The notes: generated by a model from the sequence alone, not told the origin. 64,000 bases of DNA from Marinilongibacter aquaticus (GCF_020149935.1 NZ_CP083757.1:2567501-2631500); one strand, 5' to 3'; shown: positions 44,292-53,827, counted from the first letter of the stretch. Numbers and translations: made by a program.

Positions 44292-46037
44292 ATGCGTTCC
44301 CTGCTTTTTTGCCTTATGGCCTTTTCCTGCTTGGCCCAACACGAGCCCAATTTTCCCGAGATCGCCTTTGTGTCGGATGTGCACCTTCAAAATCTCGACC
44401 CCAAAGACCTGCACTCTACCTTTAAAGGTCTGCGAAATCCGGAAACGGGAAAATATACCCTTTTGCGGACAATGGACGCCCAGTTGCATTCAACTCGGCT
44501 TTTCAACGAAAACTATTTCGCTTTTGAACAAAGCCTAAAAAACATTGTCGAACAGGGCATTAAAATTGTCGTAATGCCCGGAGATTTCAGCGATGACGGA
44601 CAACCGCTCAATGTGCGAAAGCTTCGCGAAATTCTTGAAAAATACGAAAGAGAATTCGGCCTTAAATTCTTCATCACTACAGGAAATCACGATCCCGCTA
44701 CGCCATTTGGCTCGCCTGCCGGAAAAGCCGATTTCCTGGGCGAAGGCGGACAGGAACAAAGCCTTTTCAGCGATCCCGACCTTTTCCCGAAAAACACCAC
44801 AGTACCACCTCAACTTTCCAAAGAGGTTCGCAAATGGGGTTATGCCGAAATTACTGAAGAACTGAAAGACTATGGTTTCTTCCCGCGAAAAGAATACCTC
44901 TTTTGGAGCACACCTTTTGCCCCGTACAGCAGTGCGGATTACACCTACGCAAAAGCCCAAAAAGGTGCGGCACTTTCGCAAAGAATGTATAATGTGGCGG
45001 GCGATACGAAACTTCCCGATGTCAGCTATGTCGTAGAACCTTATGAGGGGCTTTGGTTACTCAGCCTCGATGGAAACGTATACTTGCCCAAAGGAGAGAA
45101 ATTTTCGGGCTCGGGCGAAGGGTACAAGAATGTCTTCCAATATAAAAAGTACTTGATCGATTGGGTAAAGAAAATTGCCGACGAAGCCGAACGCCAAAAC
45201 AAAGTGCTCGTGGCTTTCAGCCATTTTCCACTACTCGATTTCTACGATGGAGCTGAACCTGAAATGAGAGCTCTCTTCGGCGACCATGCCCTTCAAATGG
45301 AAAGGCTGCCCCAAGAAGCTGTGGGCCGAGCGTTCGCCGAGGCCGGACTGAAAGTCCACTTTGCCGGCCATATGCACATCAACGACACGGGGTTGCTGCA
45401 ATCGGGAAAAAACATGTTGGTCAATGTTCAGGTGCCTTCACTGGCTGCGTACATGCCCGCGTACAAAACCCTGAAAATACACAGTCCGAGCAAAATGGAA
45501 GTGAAAACCCATGTTTTGCAAGATGTAGAGCACTTCAATACTTTGTTTCCATTGTACGAAATGGAATATCAATATTTAAAAAATCAAAAGGCCGACCTTT
45601 GGGACAAAAGCATTCTGGATAGCCCCGATTATAAAACATTTTGTGAAGTGCATCTGCGTGAATTGGTAAAAAAACGCTTTTTGCACGGCGACTGGCCGCA
45701 AGATCTACAGGAAAGCTTTATCGAAAAATCGGCACAAAAGCTCTACGAAGAAAATGCGGGAAACGAAAACCTACTCAAGACCAAAGAACTTGCCCATCTT
45801 AGCGGATACGACATGGCTCTGGCCTATTATTTTTTACGCAGCGGAGGCGAGCTGGCAGAAAATGACATTGGCAAAACCAAACTCGAGCAACTCAAGAGCT
45901 TTGCCGAGTTTCTTCGTCAGTGCCCAAACTCAACCTTGAAGCTTTGGGGAAATATCTTTTTAAAGGCCGCTTCGGGCCATCCATCAGACCATTTTCTTAT
46001 TGATTTTAACCGCAGAGAAATCCAGAGAATCGAATAA
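44292..46037 (+). CDS. exported metallophosphoesterase
   Basis: A 581-residue calcineurin-like phosphoesterase with a short signal peptide (MRSLLFCLMAFSCLAQ). All core metal motifs are visible: DxH in FVSDVHLQN, GD in MPGDFSDDG, GNHD in TTGNHDPATP, a His in AFSHFPLLD, and GHxH in FAGHMHIND. The long C-terminal part (about 400-581) is helical and without a recognised domain. It probably acts on nucleotides, phospholipids or glycan phosphates in the periplasm; the substrate is not known. It appears to be transcribed alone. Confidence 0.88.
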   Translation: MRSLLFCLMAFSCLAQHEPNFPEIAFVSDVHLQNLDPKDLHSTFKGLRNPETGKYTLLRTMDAQLHSTRLFNENYFAFEQSLKNIVEQGIKIVVMPGDFSDDGQPLNVRKLREILEKYEREFGLKFFITTGNHDPATPFGSPAGKADFLGEGGQEQSLFSDPDLFPKNTTVPPQLSKEVRKWGYAEITEELKDYGFFPRKEYLFWSTPFAPYSSADYTYAKAQKGAALSQRMYNVAGDTKLPDVSYVVEPYEGLWLLSLDGNVYLPKGEKFSGSGEGYKNVFQYKKYLIDWVKKIADEAERQNKVLVAFSHFPLLDFYDGAEPEMRALFGDHALQMERLPQEAVGRAFAEAGLKVHFAGHMHINDTGLLQSGKNMLVNVQVPSLAAYMPAYKTLKIHSPSKMEVKTHVLQDVEHFNTLFPLYEMEYQYLKNQKADLWDKSILDSPDYKTFCEVHLRELVKKRFLHGDWPQDLQESFIEKSAQKLYEENAGNENLLKTKELAHLSGYDMALAYYFLRSGGELAENDIGKTKLEQLKSFAEFLRQCPNSTLKLWGNIFLKAASGHPSDHFLIDFNRREIQRIE

Positions 46038-46069
46038 AAAAGAAAGCTGCCCCTCAAAAAAGGAGCAGC
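46035..46069 (-). terminator. terminator of the Cthe_2159-like lipoprotein gene
   Basis: On the minus strand GCTGCTCCT and AGGGGCAGC pair with one internal mismatch around TTTTTG, followed by TTTCTTTTTTA. It overlaps the stop codon region of the convergent phosphoesterase gene. Confidence 0.75.
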
Positions 46070-46091
46070 CTCGGTCGGTTTATCTTACAAA

Positions 46092-47801
46092 CTAAAAATG
46101 GGTACTTACACTACTAATTGTAAACGATTTGTATTCTGTGCCTCCACTGTAACTGCCATCAAGAAAGAGCCCATCACTACTGTTGCCCGAGCTCGTTCCG
46201 CCAAGGTAAAGCTTGTAGCTTCCACCGTTGGTGAATGTTGGACTCGATACCACAATCGATTGGAAATTCTTTAGCGATTGGAAAGTGATCACATCTTCGC
46301 CACCCGAAGTCTTAATGTTGAAGAAAGTGCCCGCTTCCTGCGATCGGCTCAAATTGGCCAATACAGAATATTGCGTGCTGCTCTCGTCGGGCTGCTGAGC
46401 CATCCCGGCACTACCAACAGCAACCAAAAAGCCGCCCGTCATTTTAAAAGAATTATCGTAATCCAACGCCCCGTTTCCGCTGCGGCTTGGACCATGCACC
46501 AGCACGGTACCGTCACTCATTTCAATCGATCCATTGGCATCGAGACCATCCCCACCTGAATTCACCACAATGTATCCGCCTTTGATATACATGAAAGCAT
46601 TGGCCGATCCCCCGTTTGCACCTCCGAAACCACCAGGACCATCTGTACTTGTCCCATCGGTCACATTGAGGGCGTCGTCGCTCGATGTCACCCAAATGTG
46701 CCCACCGTTTATGGTCAGTACGCGGCTTTCGAGCCCCTCGTAGGATTTATTGATTACAATATTTCCACCATTGATTTCCACAGCTTCGTCAGCATGAATG
46801 GCATCATCCGCTGTCGACAAATCAAATTCGCCATCGTTTACCACAATGTACTGATTGGAATGCAAGGCGTCATCGGCACCGTCTATCTTGAACGTCCCTT
46901 GATTGACAATGAGTTTTGCTCCTGCTTTTAAACCCTTGGCCGAAGATTCATCCTCTATGGTTTGTGCACTTCCTCCGCCAGTATTGAGGTCAAAATCGCC
47001 ATCCTCAATCAATAAAACAGTTTCGGCCTGAAACCCGTCTGCACCCGCGGTGACATCAAAAGTGCCTGCATCGATTGAAATATAACCAAAGCCTTCGTCC
47101 TCGTCGTTGTCCGATTTCAATCCATCGCCACCAGCCTGAATGACAAAATGGCCATTGTGCACCACAATATAGTCTTTACCCCGAATGCCGTCGTCGGGAG
47201 CGTTGATCTCAAAAACGCCGTTTTCGATAACTAAACCATCTTTCGACACGATCCCATCTTTGTAATTGGCGTTCACGGTAAGTTTACCTGTACCGAAGAT
47301 CAGTAGGTCGGTTTTGCTGAAAAGAGCTCCGTTATTGTCTTCTTCTTCATCGTATACTCCGTCGGTGAGACTATTCTCTGTGCCTTCGGCCAATTTCAAC
47401 ACCACCTTTTCGGCATTCAGGATAGAAATTGCAGACGATACCGATGTGTTTATTTCTGCTTCGTTGAGAATCAGATTTACATTGTCTGCATCTTCGGTGT
47501 CCACCACAATTTGGCCGTCTGCCCAAGAACCCGAAATGTTGTAGGTTCCGGCCTTTTCGATGGTCACCGTTTTATTGGCAAACACGGCTCCATCACCGGT
47601 CACCTCCACTGTGCTTTCCTTGAGTATAATATTTGTTGCCCCTGAGTCGTCCCAATTGTAATCCCCTTCGGTTTCGTTTGGACTTTCCATTTCGACATCT
47701 GGAATGTCGGGACTAGGCTCTATTTCATTTTCTGAAGTCGTACTGTCGTGGCAAGAAAAGGCTAGAAAAGCGAAAAGAATAACTGAAATTTTATTGTTCA
47801 T
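46092..47801 (-). CDS. Cthe_2159-type carbohydrate-binding lipoprotein
   Basis: A 569-residue lipoprotein (MNNKISVILFAFLAFSC, Cys17) that should be exposed on the cell envelope. After an acidic linker rich in Glu/Pro/Asp it consists of about twenty repeats of a short beta-helix turn, with recurring pieces such as DGIRGKDYIVVHNGHF, GGDGLKSDNDEDEG and DALHSNQYIVVNDGEF. This matches the Cthe_2159 family, whose founder binds polygalacturonate and calcium. The many DDA/DG turns suggest calcium binding here too. The overall charge is strongly acidic. Likely surface polysaccharide or cellulose/pectin binding; not shown. Confidence 0.82.
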   Translation of the reverse strand: MNNKISVILFAFLAFSCHDSTTSENEIEPSPDIPDVEMESPNETEGDYNWDDSGATNIILKESTVEVTGDGAVFANKTVTIEKAGTYNISGSWADGQIVVDTEDADNVNLILNEAEINTSVSSAISILNAEKVVLKLAEGTENSLTDGVYDEEEDNNGALFSKTDLLIFGTGKLTVNANYKDGIVSKDGLVIENGVFEINAPDDGIRGKDYIVVHNGHFVIQAGGDGLKSDNDEDEGFGYISIDAGTFDVTAGADGFQAETVLLIEDGDFDLNTGGGSAQTIEDESSAKGLKAGAKLIVNQGTFKIDGADDALHSNQYIVVNDGEFDLSTADDAIHADEAVEINGGNIVINKSYEGLESRVLTINGGHIWVTSSDDALNVTDGTSTDGPGGFGGANGGSANAFMYIKGGYIVVNSGGDGLDANGSIEMSDGTVLVHGPSRSGNGALDYDNSFKMTGGFLVAVGSAGMAQQPDESSTQYSVLANLSRSQEAGTFFNIKTSGGEDVITFQSLKNFQSIVVSSPTFTNGGSYKLYLGGTSSGNSSDGLFLDGSYSGGTEYKSFTISSVSTHF

Positions 47802-47888
47802 ATTGAATAGAATAAGCATTTTCTATCCATACGGCACCTTGCCCAAGGATGCTGCCTTTGCTATCCTATAAAATCATTGCACAGGCTA

Positions 47889-49547
47889 TCAATGAGCATA
47901 ACGCCTTCTCCAAAACCAAAAATTCAGAAGCCCAAAAAGAAGAACAACCGAAACGGGAAGAACCAGATTAATCAACTGATAATGAAACCGTTGATCCCGA
48001 CTTTTAATGGCATCCAAGGGCCTAAGCTTCACTTCTTTTCCGCGGGCGGTAATCACGCCATTTTCATCGATAAGATAATCGACCGCATTCAAAAGAAAAT
48101 CTTGATTTCCGAAAGTATGTTTGCTCAATTTGTCGAATCCCAAAGGCAATGGGTCGCCGTTTCTCCTGTCGATTTCGTTCACCACTAAATCGCCATCCGA
48201 GCAAACAATTATTTTTGTCGATTCACTAACCGGCTTGAAATGCTCGCTTCGCGGATCTTGCGGCAAAATACGGTTGGCATAGAGCGAGCCGAACCGCCCT
48301 TCCAATAAATAGGCAATTGCCTTTTCTCCTTGATTGTACTCACTTTGGTCCGTTTCCTTTCGGGCATCGTTGTAGGTAACCAAGGCTGGAGCATTCAATA
48401 CCTTTGTATACGGCGTAGTCATCAAAAGCGGCGTTTTCACAACATTGCCACCGTTTACCGTATCCAAGGTTGAGGCAAACTTGCTCAAAACCATATCCAA
48501 ATTTCGGGTAATCAAACTCTTCCCAAAGTGGTTGATCAAAGGAAAAAAGCGATAAGGAATGGGCTGAATATTGGGTTTATCGCCCATGGCCCCCACCACA
48601 AGCGGCACCATGGCTGCCGAAGCCCCATCCTTCACCATATTGGCATTCAAACGTAAACCGTATTTGAAAAACAGATCTTCCAGACCGCTTTCCAAAGGCT
48701 GTGCAAATGTGCCTTCCAAACCTATGGAGTCCACTTTCAAACCATCGACAAAAAACAGAGCCCTTCCACCATACATGATGTACTGGTCGATCTTGAATTT
48801 CGTCGAATCGTCGATGGGATAATCTGGCTTAGGCAAAATCAGGGCGTCGAGCCCAAGAAACGATTCCGAGCTTTTGGCATCCACAATATACAAATCGTAA
48901 TTGGCCTGAAGACTGTTGATCATCCCGGCGAAGTTGATCGGCCTGAGCTCGGTAAATTCGGTAAGCAAGCCCACTTTTTTATGCTCGCTTTGGTTGAGTT
49001 TCCGAAAAGCAGAAGCAAATGCATATTCCAAATTCTCGTATGACTGATTGAGCTTTTCTTGAGCCGATTGACTCTGATTGCCCTTCAAAAGCAAAACAGT
49101 TTCAAAACGGTCTTCCTGACGCACAATGGCGTAGGGGAAAACCAAGGTTTCTGTTTTCCGTCCGCCATCGGTATCGAACACATTGGTCGGTTGCACACCC
49201 TGAGCCAGCAATGTGTCAATCAGTGCATTTCTTTGCTCTTGGTTTCCAACCGCATTCGGGTCAATCAAACGATATTCCAAATTCGCACCCGCATAATTCT
49301 TGAATTCGTCGAGCGTTTCCAAAGTTGCCCTTCTCAAACGCTCAAAACCACCCGGCAAACCTTCGCCATCCAAATACACTTCAATTTGCACAGGTGCCTG
49401 TAGGCTTTCGACCAAACGTTCGCTCGCATCCGACAAACTGTACCTTTTCTCTTCTGTCAAATCCAAACGGAAAAAGAAAAAATACGCCAGCACATTGAGG
49501 AGAAGCAAGCCCGAGAGCACAATTGGAAGATTCCGTGTTTTCTTCAT
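47889..49547 (-). CDS. gldG: gliding motility ABC transporter component GldG
   Basis: A 552-residue membrane-anchored protein, one of the GldAFG ABC transporter components required for gliding in Flavobacterium johnsoniae. A basic N-terminus and helix (about 6-26, LPIVLSGLLLLNVLAYFFFF) lead into LDLTEEKRYSLSDASERLV, then a large periplasmic domain. This has the family AFAYAIVRQE-like and LILPKPDYPIDDSTKFKIDQYIMYGG segments, and a second helix near the C-terminus (VVLLFGLLNFWFW). The N-terminal permease GldF is not next to it on either side. The ATG at 49547 is preferred over the extension to 49583. Confidence 0.9.
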   Translation of the reverse strand: MKKTRNLPIVLSGLLLLNVLAYFFFFRLDLTEEKRYSLSDASERLVESLQAPVQIEVYLDGEGLPGGFERLRRATLETLDEFKNYAGANLEYRLIDPNAVGNQEQRNALIDTLLAQGVQPTNVFDTDGGRKTETLVFPYAIVRQEDRFETVLLLKGNQSQSAQEKLNQSYENLEYAFASAFRKLNQSEHKKVGLLTEFTELRPINFAGMINSLQANYDLYIVDAKSSESFLGLDALILPKPDYPIDDSTKFKIDQYIMYGGRALFFVDGLKVDSIGLEGTFAQPLESGLEDLFFKYGLRLNANMVKDGASAAMVPLVVGAMGDKPNIQPIPYRFFPLINHFGKSLITRNLDMVLSKFASTLDTVNGGNVVKTPLLMTTPYTKVLNAPALVTYNDARKETDQSEYNQGEKAIAYLLEGRFGSLYANRILPQDPRSEHFKPVSESTKIIVCSDGDLVVNEIDRRNGDPLPLGFDKLSKHTFGNQDFLLNAVDYLIDENGVITARGKEVKLRPLDAIKSRDQRFHYQLINLVLPVSVVLLFGLLNFWFWRRRYAH

Positions 49548-49687
49548 GCAGAAACAAAAAAAAATTTCAGCCGTAAAATTCACAATAATATCGGTAGAAA
49601 AAACGAAGAAATGCCTTTTCTAGCATATTTCACTAAAGCAAAACCTTTCGCTTAAAAGGTTTTTTTACACTAAACCTCTCTTGAAAA

Positions 49688-49718
49688 TTGAGCAGCTTGC
49701 CCAAGAATTCTATTTTTG
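49688..49718 (+). promoter_or_regulatory. promoter of the DUF4293 gene
   Basis: TTG (49688-49690), a 20-base spacer and TATTTTTG (49711-49718) match the phylum consensus; the ATG at 49736 follows 18 bases later. The 5' extension of the frame begins inside this promoter and is therefore not coding. Confidence 0.75.
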
Positions 49719-49735
49719 TAAAAAAATTGACCAAC

Positions 49736-50203
49736 ATGCTGCAACGTATACAATCGCTATTCCTTATGCTCACCGCCATTGCCTTGGGTGTTTTCTTGGC
49801 CACCAACTTTTGGACTGGTGATCAAACAGGCAATACCATTCTGCTAAATCCCTACCACATTGTGCAAAACCAAAACGGACTTGCCGCTTACCAAAAAGAG
49901 ATTTTCTATGTGGCTGTAATTGCGGCCATCGCTATCGGGATTTCCATTTTTGCCATTTTTCAATACAAAAACAGGGTACGACAAATGCTTTTTGTAGCCC
50001 TGAATTCCATGCTCATTGCTGTGGCTGTCGGTGTATCTGTATACCATGTAAAGTACGATGCCATGCCCTTGAACGGCGGCGAAGTTGGGCATTTTGACAT
50101 TGGCACATACGCTGGTTTTGTGGCTTTGGCTTGCAATTGGATTGCCAACCGATTCATTCGCAAAGATGAAAAGATGGTGCGTAGTGCCGACAGAATGCGT
50201 TAA
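49736..50203 (+). CDS. DUF4293 membrane protein
   Basis: A 155-residue protein with four membrane helices (about residues 5-27, 55-75, 83-105, 117-137) and the family opening MLQRIQSLFLMLTAIALG. DUF4293 proteins are restricted to Bacteroidota and have no known function. The basic C-terminus (RKDEKMVRSADRMR) should be cytosolic. Its stop region overlaps the convergent rdgB gene by four bases. Confidence 0.87.
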   Translation: MLQRIQSLFLMLTAIALGVFLATNFWTGDQTGNTILLNPYHIVQNQNGLAAYQKEIFYVAVIAAIAIGISIFAIFQYKNRVRQMLFVALNSMLIAVAVGVSVYHVKYDAMPLNGGEVGHFDIGTYAGFVALACNWIANRFIRKDEKMVRSADRMR

Positions 50204-50790
50204 GAGTTGCTATCGGAACTCAATAAGAAAGCCTTCATTTTTTCGATTGCTCGGCCACGGTGGCTGATGGGATTTTTCTCTTCAGCCCCCATTTCGGCAA
50301 AAGTGCGGTCGAAGCCTTTGGGCACAAACAAAGGATCGTAACCAAAGCCTTGATTGCCACGCTTTTCTTTGGTGATCTCGCCCTCGACAATTCCTTCGAA
50401 AAAGTGCGTTTCTTCTCCAAGAATCAAGGTGATTACCGTGCGAAATTGAGCCCTTCTGTTCGATTGCCCTTCCAAGTTTTTCAACAACCGGTTCATGTTT
50501 TTCTCATGATTTCCGTGTTCTCCGGCATAGCGTGCCGAAAACACACCCGGCTCACCACCTAAAGCTTCCACTTCCAAACCCGAGTCGTCGGCAATACAAT
50601 CCAGACCATAATGTGCTTTCACATACTGGGCTTTGATTAGGGAATTGCCCTGAAAAGTATTCGCCGTCTCTTCAATATCTTCTATACAACCGATCTGCTT
50701 CAAAGTCTTGATTTCAAAGAGCCCTTCGAGCATCGCCTGCAATTCAAAGGCTTTGTGGTCGTTGTTTGTGGCCAGGCAGATTTCCCGCAT
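50200..50790 (-). CDS. rdgB: non-canonical purine NTP pyrophosphatase (RdgB/HAM1)
   Basis: A 196-residue house-cleaning enzyme that hydrolyses ITP, dITP and XTP to the monophosphates. Family motifs are CLATNNDHKAFEL (nucleotide loop), ADDSGLEVEALGGEPGVFSARYAG (catalytic acidic/GG region) and GFGYDPLFVPKG, with SHRGRAIEKM near the end. It lies 38 bases downstream of prfA on the same strand and is probably co-transcribed. Confidence 0.94.
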   Translation of the reverse strand: MREICLATNNDHKAFELQAMLEGLFEIKTLKQIGCIEDIEETANTFQGNSLIKAQYVKAHYGLDCIADDSGLEVEALGGEPGVFSARYAGEHGNHEKNMNRLLKNLEGQSNRRAQFRTVITLILGEETHFFEGIVEGEITKEKRGNQGFGYDPLFVPKGFDRTFAEMGAEEKNPISHRGRAIEKMKAFLLSSDSNS

Positions 50791-50828
50791 ATCTAATTTG
50801 TTTTTATTCGATTTTGGAAGGCAATGCT

Positions 50829-51899
50829 CTACGCTTCGCCCTTCATTCTTTCTGCATTTTCGGCAATACGCAACTTCTCGATAAACTCGTCGATCTCCCC
50901 ATCCATTACCGTAGGTAAATTGTAAACCGTAAGGCCAATGCGGTGATCCGTTACACGGCTTTGCGGATAATTGTATGTTCTGATTTTGTCCGAACGGTCG
51001 CCCGAGCCCACAAGCGATTTTCTCTCGGAGCTGATGGCGTCATTGTGCTTTTTCAATTCGGCTTCGTACAAACGCGAACGCAAGACCGTAAGAGCCTTGT
51101 CGTAATTGGCGTGCTGCGAACGCCCGTCTTGACACTCGACAACCGTATTGGTTGGTAGGTGTGTCAAACGAATGGCGGATTCCGTTTTGTTCACGTGCTG
51201 CCCACCTGCACCCGAAGCCCGAAAAGTATCTTTCTTGATGTCGCTCATATTGAGTTCAAAATCGACTTCGTCGGCTTCGGGCAGAACCGCTACCGAAGCG
51301 GCAGAGGTGTGTACCCGCCCTTGAGATTCTGTGGCCGGTACACGCTGTACGCGGTGTACACCCGATTCGAATTTCAATTTCCCGTATACATCTTCGCCAC
51401 TGACTTCCGCAATAATTTCTTTAAATCCGCCCGAAGTGCCCTCGTTCAAATCCATAATAGAGAGGCTCCAGCCTTCTTGTTTCTCGACAAAACGCTGATA
51501 CATTCTGAATAAATCGCCAGCAAAGATCGAAGCTTCGTCTCCACCCGCACCCGCTCTGACTTCCAAAATCGCATTCTTCCCGTCATTCGGATCTTTCGGA
51601 ATCAGCATTTCTTTTAAGATTTCTTCAAGCTCTTCTTTTTGCGGCTCCAATTCATCGATCTCCTCTTTCGCCAATTCTCTCAGCCCCTCATCCTTTTCCG
51701 TGTTCAGAATCTCCTTGGCTTCGGCCAAGTGATCGATCACGGCTTTGTACTTTTTGTATTCCTTGACAATCTTCTCGAGGTCTTTGTATTCTTTGCTGAT
51801 CTTTTTGAATTTGGCCATATCCGAAACCACTTCCGGCATGCCCATTTGTTGTGCAACCTCTTCGAAACGTTCGCGTATTCCTTCTAACTGCTCTAGCAT
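50829..51899 (-). CDS. prfA: peptide chain release factor 1
   Basis: A 356-residue class I release factor for UAA/UAG. The tripeptide anticodon PAT is in [14 protein letters not shown] and the GGQ motif is in [15 protein letters not shown] (near residue 228), followed by [23 protein letters not shown]. These distinguish RF1 from RF2, which carries SPF. Length matches E. coli RF1. A -7 promoter box lies 20 bases before the start. Confidence 0.96.
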   Translation of the reverse strand: MLEQLEGIRERFEEVAQQMGMPEVVSDMAKFKKISKEYKDLEKIVKEYKKYKAVIDHLAEAKEILNTEKDEGLRELAKEEIDELEPQKEELEEILKEMLIPKDPNDGKNAILEVRAGAGGDEASIFAGDLFRMYQRFVEKQEGWSLSIMDLNEGTSGGFKEIIAEVSGEDVYGKLKFESGVHRVQRVPATESQGRVHTSAASVAVLPEADEVDFELNMSDIKKDTFRASGAGGQHVNKTESAIRLTHLPTNTVVECQDGRSQHANYDKALTVLRSRLYEAELKKHNDAISSERKSLVGSGDRSDKIRTYNYPQSRVTDHRIGLTVYNLPTVMDGEIDEFIEKLRIAENAERMKGEA

Positions 51900-51918
51900 A
51901 GATTTCTTGAATAAACTG

Positions 51919-51926
51919 CAAAGCTA
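51919..51926 (-). promoter_or_regulatory. -7 promoter element for prfA
   Basis: On the minus strand TAGCTTTG matches TAnnTTTG, 19 bases before the ATG at 51899. No -33 TTG is found at the usual spacing. The rest of the divergent gap (51927-52146) shows no clear promoter for the plus-strand gene. Confidence 0.5.
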
Positions 51927-52146
51927 AGGCTTTTTTGGCCATTTCGACCCCTCAAAAAAAACTGGCCAAACCATAAAATAAAAGATTGCGTACAATGTTT
52001 CTACTTTACTTGCCATCTGCTGCAAAATATGTTCATTTGCGGTTGTATTTGAATTAAAGCAGACGAAAGCCCGAAACTTTCATTTGAATTTTGAAACTTT
52101 TCACGTAACATTGTTTAAAATGTTTAACTCTTATTCGAACAAACTC

Positions 52147-52593
52147 ATGAAAAAAATTCTTTCCTTTATCACTTTCATGTGCCTTACAACGGCCCTTACT
52201 TTTGCTGCTGAACCCAATAAAGACGAATTTGCTTTTGATGAATCACAAATTTCCTCTGAGTTTGGCCAGCTAAACAAAATTGAAAATTATGTTCAAGATC
52301 ACGATGTGACTTTGGACGAACTGAAAGCCGAAAACTCAAAACTTGTGAGCGGCATCGACCTCAGCACCGACGCTTCTGAAGCTTTGGCTGTAGACGATCT
52401 TCCATTGAACATTCCTGCATTCTGGTGGGGTTGCGTATTGGCCGTTCTTGGGGTAATTTTGGTGTATGTTTTGACAGACCAAGACAAAGAACAAACAAAA
52501 CAAGCTTTGATCGGTTGTTTGGTTTTTGCAGGTGTATATGTATTGATCTGGGTTATTTTGGCCGCATCTACTTCTGCCTTCCTTTGGTTCTAA
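52147..52593 (+). CDS. small exported two-helix membrane protein of unknown function
   Basis: A 148-residue protein. A signal peptide (MKKILSFITFMCLTTALTFAA) is followed by an acidic helical stretch of about 70 residues and two C-terminal membrane helices (FWWGCVLAVLGVILVYVLT and ALIGCLVFAGVYVLIWVIL) separated by the charged turn DQDKEQTK. Similar short proteins occur widely in Bacteroidota but I know of no assigned function. The start at 52147 gives the signal peptide; the extension to 52084 is AT-rich. A strong terminator follows, so it is separate from the next cassette. Confidence 0.7.
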   Translation: MKKILSFITFMCLTTALTFAAEPNKDEFAFDESQISSEFGQLNKIENYVQDHDVTLDELKAENSKLVSGIDLSTDASEALAVDDLPLNIPAFWWGCVLAVLGVILVYVLTDQDKEQTKQALIGCLVFAGVYVLIWVILAASTSAFLWF

Positions 52594-52615
52594 TCACAAG
52601 AGAAATATTTAGTAA

Positions 52616-52654
52616 GAGGCTGCTTCAATTCTTGAGGCGGCCTCTTTTCTTTCA
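52616..52654 (+). terminator. terminator between the two-helix protein gene and the yidD cassette
   Basis: A 13-base stem (52616-52628 with 52632-52644) with two G-T wobbles and a TTC loop is followed by TTTTCTTTC. This makes the downstream cassette an independent transcription unit. Confidence 0.88.
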
Positions 52655-52717
52655 AAGCGAAACCGCTTCATCAAATTTCTTTTGAATTTCCACCTTGAAT
52701 TTTGCGTTTAAAATACA

Positions 52718-53452
52718 ATGCGAATTCCATCCAAATATCTTTTCTTTTTTGTTTGTCTTACGACCTTTTCCGGTTCTGTTCGTGCTCAACAATTTTATCG
52801 GTTCAGGGCCGACGTGTCCGTAAAAGACAAATTGGCTGATGGAAAATACCGTCTGACGATGGGAAAGGTCTATTACGATAAGATTTATAAGAAAATCGTG
52901 TACGACCTGAAATTTCCAGAAAAAGAGCAAGTCGTGATCCAAGACACCAGTATGTTCACCATCGGCAATGGGAAATTGCTCGACAGAAAACAAACGCTTT
53001 TGATGCCGGAATTCACCGTGTTCCATCTTGCTCTCACTGGTAAACTATCGGACTACGGCCTTACTGCTGACGAAGGCGGACGATCCATTTACAAAATAGG
53101 TTCGGTGGAAAAGACAGACCGCGGTATCGTAACCACCTGGGTGCCAACAGACGATAAATTGCGAACGCTTTTTGGAGATATTAAAATGCTCAAAAAAGAC
53201 AGACGCCTAGACGCCATGATCTTTTACGACAAAAATGGAAAAATGGTCAGTAGGCAATTTTTCAAAAATTATGTCAACGTGAAAGGAGTGGATTTCCCTA
53301 CGGAGGTAACCATGGTGAGCTTTGGCGAAAAAGGCGAGAAAAACTTACAGCAGACAACTTACAAGAACATTGTAATCGACCAATCGGATGAAGATGAAAT
53401 GTACCGTTTTCGTATTCCTATTACTGGGGGCTTGTCTAAAACCAATCCTTAG
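52718..53452 (+). CDS. LolA-like periplasmic protein
   Basis: A 244-residue exported protein: the signal peptide ends near VRAQQ. The body is predicted to be mostly beta strands with alternating pattern (YRFRADVSVKDKLADGKYRL, KIVYDLKFPEKEQVV, DRRLDAMIFYDKNGKMVSRQ, VDFPTEVTMVSF), resembling the half-barrel of LolA/LolB and Bacteroidota LolA-like proteins. The lipoprotein-carrier role is inferred from fold and neighbours only. Its last 65 bases overlap the yidD frame. It is first in the cassette. Confidence 0.6.
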   Translation: MRIPSKYLFFFVCLTTFSGSVRAQQFYRFRADVSVKDKLADGKYRLTMGKVYYDKIYKKIVYDLKFPEKEQVVIQDTSMFTIGNGKLLDRKQTLLMPEFTVFHLALTGKLSDYGLTADEGGRSIYKIGSVEKTDRGIVTTWVPTDDKLRTLFGDIKMLKKDRRLDAMIFYDKNGKMVSRQFFKNYVNVKGVDFPTEVTMVSFGEKGEKNLQQTTYKNIVIDQSDEDEMYRFRIPITGGLSKTNP

Positions 53453-53822
53453 CCCCGCACAAAAACAGGCCAGTCGCTATGCAAACATTATCGAAGACGG
53501 TGATTTGAAGCAAGAATACTGGCAAGCCAAAAACAACAAAAGCGAAATTCAAACCGCTTTTGCAGGGCTCTTTTTATTCTACAAAAGCTTCATTTCTTCT
53601 CAAGACCTCACGGTCTGTACCTTTACGCCTTCGTGTTCAGAATATGGGATTTTGGCCATCAAGGCACACGGTCTCATCAAAGGCGGCGTTATGACCATGG
53701 ATCGCCTTACCCGCTGCAATGGCCTTTCTCCGCAAAATTACGAGATCGACCCCAAAACCATGTTGTTGAAAGACGACCCTCGAAATAAACATTTGATGCC
53801 CATTGTGGCCCAATATAAATAG
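53388..53822 (+). CDS. yidD: membrane protein insertion efficiency factor YidD with N-terminal signal peptide
   Basis: A 144-residue protein. The YidD domain (about residues 60-130) has FYKSFISSQDLTVCTFTPSC followed by SEYGILAIKAHG and LTRCNG: the three conserved Cys and the C-x-F-x-P-S/T-C-S-x-Y signature are intact. In E. coli YidD is an 85-residue amphipathic protein assisting YidC. Here it carries an extra signal peptide (MKMKCTVFVFLLLGACLKPI) and a charged linker, which would place it on the periplasmic side, and it is far from rnpA/yidC. The start overlaps the LolA-like gene by 65 bases in another frame. Confidence 0.88.
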   Translation: MKMKCTVFVFLLLGACLKPILSPAQKQASRYANIIEDGDLKQEYWQAKNNKSEIQTAFAGLFLFYKSFISSQDLTVCTFTPSCSEYGILAIKAHGLIKGGVMTMDRLTRCNGLSPQNYEIDPKTMLLKDDPRNKHLMPIVAQYK

Positions 53823-53827
53823 AGCTC

